A stretch of 64,000 nt of DNA from Chloroflexota bacterium (lineage in GTDB: Bacteria > Chloroflexota > Limnocylindria > QHBO01). Location: assembly GCA_003243965.1 (NCBI GenBank), contig QHBO01000016.1, positions 195,076 to 259,075 on the forward strand, written 5' to 3'. Shown here piece by piece: positions 62,700 to 64,000 of the stretch. The position numbers and the translations under genes are program-made. Each line of letters opens with the position of its first letter. The stretch's first letter is position 1. The notes beneath the pieces were generated by a model. That model did no database searches, was not told where the DNA came from, and saw nothing but the letters and a program-made list of their open reading frames with translations.

Positions 62700-64000
62700 A
62701 TGGATTACGCGGCCGCTGTCGCCGCGCTGCAGGCTCGGGGGCGCTTTGGCATCAGTCTCGGGCTGGAGCGCATCGAGCGGCTCCTCGCCGAGCTGGGCGA
62801 CCCCGGGACCGGCCTCGCCGGCTCGCTGGTGGGCGGCACGAATGGCAAGGGCAGCGTGGTGGCGTTGACCCGCTCGGTGCTCAACGCGGCCGGGCTCCAT
62901 GTCGGGACGATGCCCAAGCCGCACCTGGTCAGCTACCGCGAACGGATCGCGGTCGATGGCGTGCCGCTCCGGCCGCAGCAGTTCGCCGACGCGGTCGCTG
63001 AGGTGCTTCCGGTCGCCGACCGGATTTCGGCCCGCCTTGGCCCCCCGACCGAGTTCGAGACGCTCACCGCGGCAGCCGTGCTGGCCCTCTCGCGGATGCG
63101 CCTCGACCTGATGCTGGTCGAGGTCGGGATGGGGGGACGCCTGGACGCCACGAATGCGCTGGACCTCGGGGTGGCGACCATCGTCAACGTCCAACATGAC
63201 CACGAGCGGTACCTGGGCCGGAGCCTGCGGGCGATCGGCACCGAGAAGGCGGCGATCATCAAGCGGGGCGACCTGGCAGTCACCGGCGCCACGGGCGGCG
63301 GTCTGCAGCCCATCCTCGCGCGCGCCGCGGAGGTCGGTGCACCCCTGCGCCGCGCCGGGAAGGGAGGCGAGTACGGCGCCACGGTCACGCAGCTCGATTG
63401 GGACGGGATCGTGGTCTCGGCGCGCCGGCCGGGGGGCGACTTGGCCGACCTGCGGATCGGCCTGCCGGGCAGTTACCAGGCGGCCAACGTGGGCGTCGCG
63501 CTGGCGCTGCTCGACACGCTGGCCGAGGACGCGCAACGGCGGGGCCGGCGGGCCGATATCGACGAGGCGGCGCTTCGGGCCGGGCTGGCGGGCGCACGCT
63601 GGCCGGGGCGCATGGAGCTCCTCCCCGGGCCGCCCGGCGGCCCTGCTCGCGTCCTCCTCGACGGCGCCCACAACCCGACGGGCGCCGCCGCGCTGGCCAG
63701 GAGCCTCGCGGAGCTCGGGGTGCGTGCGCCGGTTCTCGTCTTCGGCGCGATGCACGGGAAGCATGTCACCGCCGTCCTGCGCCACCTGGCGACCCTGCAC
63801 CCGCGACCGATCTTCACCCGTGTTGCCGACGCGCACGCCCACGACCCCGGTTCGCTGCGCGCGCGGTGGCGGGCCATCGTGGGCACGCCCGCAGAGGTGG
63901 CCCCGGATCCGGCGCGTGCGCTGGAGGCCGCCGCACTCATGGCGGCCGATGACCAGCCCGTGGTGGTTGCCGGCTCCCTGTACCTTGTCGGCGCGGTGCG
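62700..64000 (+). CDS. folC: Folylpolyglutamate synthase/dihydrofolate synthase (partial at window end)
   Basis: ATG at 62700; SLVGGTNGKGSVVALTRSVLNAAGLHVGTMPKPHLVSYRERI, VEVGMGGRLDATNAL, VLLDGAHNPTGAAAL; open to the window end. Confidence 0.95.
   Translation, partial: MDYAAAVAALQARGRFGISLGLERIERLLAELGDPGTGLAGSLVGGTNGKGSVVALTRSVLNAAGLHVGTMPKPHLVSYRERIAVDGVPLRPQQFADAVAEVLPVADRISARLGPPTEFETLTAAAVLALSRMRLDLMLVEVGMGGRLDATNALDLGVATIVNVQHDHERYLGRSLRAIGTEKAAIIKRGDLAVTGATGGGLQPILARAAEVGAPLRRAGKGGEYGATVTQLDWDGIVVSARRPGGDLADLRIGLPGSYQAANVGVALALLDTLAEDAQRRGRRADIDEAALRAGLAGARWPGRMELLPGPPGGPARVLLDGAHNPTGAAALARSLAELGVRAPVLVFGAMHGKHVTAVLRHLATLHPRPIFTRVADAHAHDPGSLRARWRAIVGTPAEVAPDPARALEAAALMAADDQPVVVAGSLYLVGAV

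Noticed and set aside
1-64000. CRISPR arrays, prophage, IS elements, integrons
   Set aside because: No regular spaced repeats, transposase/integrase or phage structural motifs noticed on either strand.

Overview
This is a high-GC bacterial window, densely packed with chromosomal housekeeping and energy-metabolism genes. The gene content looks Chloroflexota-like, but that is an inference. I see no phage, transposase or CRISPR signal. Main blocks, in order:
- truncated pirin, then a divergent YceI/MarR pair
- a complete System I cytochrome c maturation cluster on the minus strand (ccmA-B-C-D-E-F-G-H-I)
- a truncated phosphotransferase, HxlR regulator, GAF/fRMsr-like protein, and an ECF sigma factor overlapping a Rieske-domain membrane protein
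- transketolase and aminotransferase, then an A-type Fe-S carrier
- a quinol:cytochrome c reductase operon led by a GltD-like FAD/Fe-S oxidoreductase
- a MecA-like penicillin-binding protein, a PIG-L deacetylase, and YhaN/YhaO-like (SbcC/SbcD-type) proteins
- three tandem micro-membrane proteins and a BCP-type peroxiredoxin
- a thiamine ECF transporter plus thiamine diphosphokinase operon under a TPP riboswitch
- an HTH-GAF-GGDEF-HD-like regulator, then WYL, CYTH and O-antigen-ligase-like genes
- Ku next to a ligase-like protein that lacks the catalytic lysine, plus an apparently intact ATP-dependent DNA ligase elsewhere
- KGG stress protein, tRNA-Glu, galU, PASTA kinase, thioredoxin and a partial folC.
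The most interesting leads are the sigma/Rieske pair (candidate redox-sensing sigma/anti-sigma system), the pseudo-ligase beside Ku, the oxidoreductase in the bc operon, the CxxxC variant CcmG, and a strongly over-represented ACCGATG/CATCGGT word that often forms start codons. No database search was possible; product names rest on motifs recognised in the translations.
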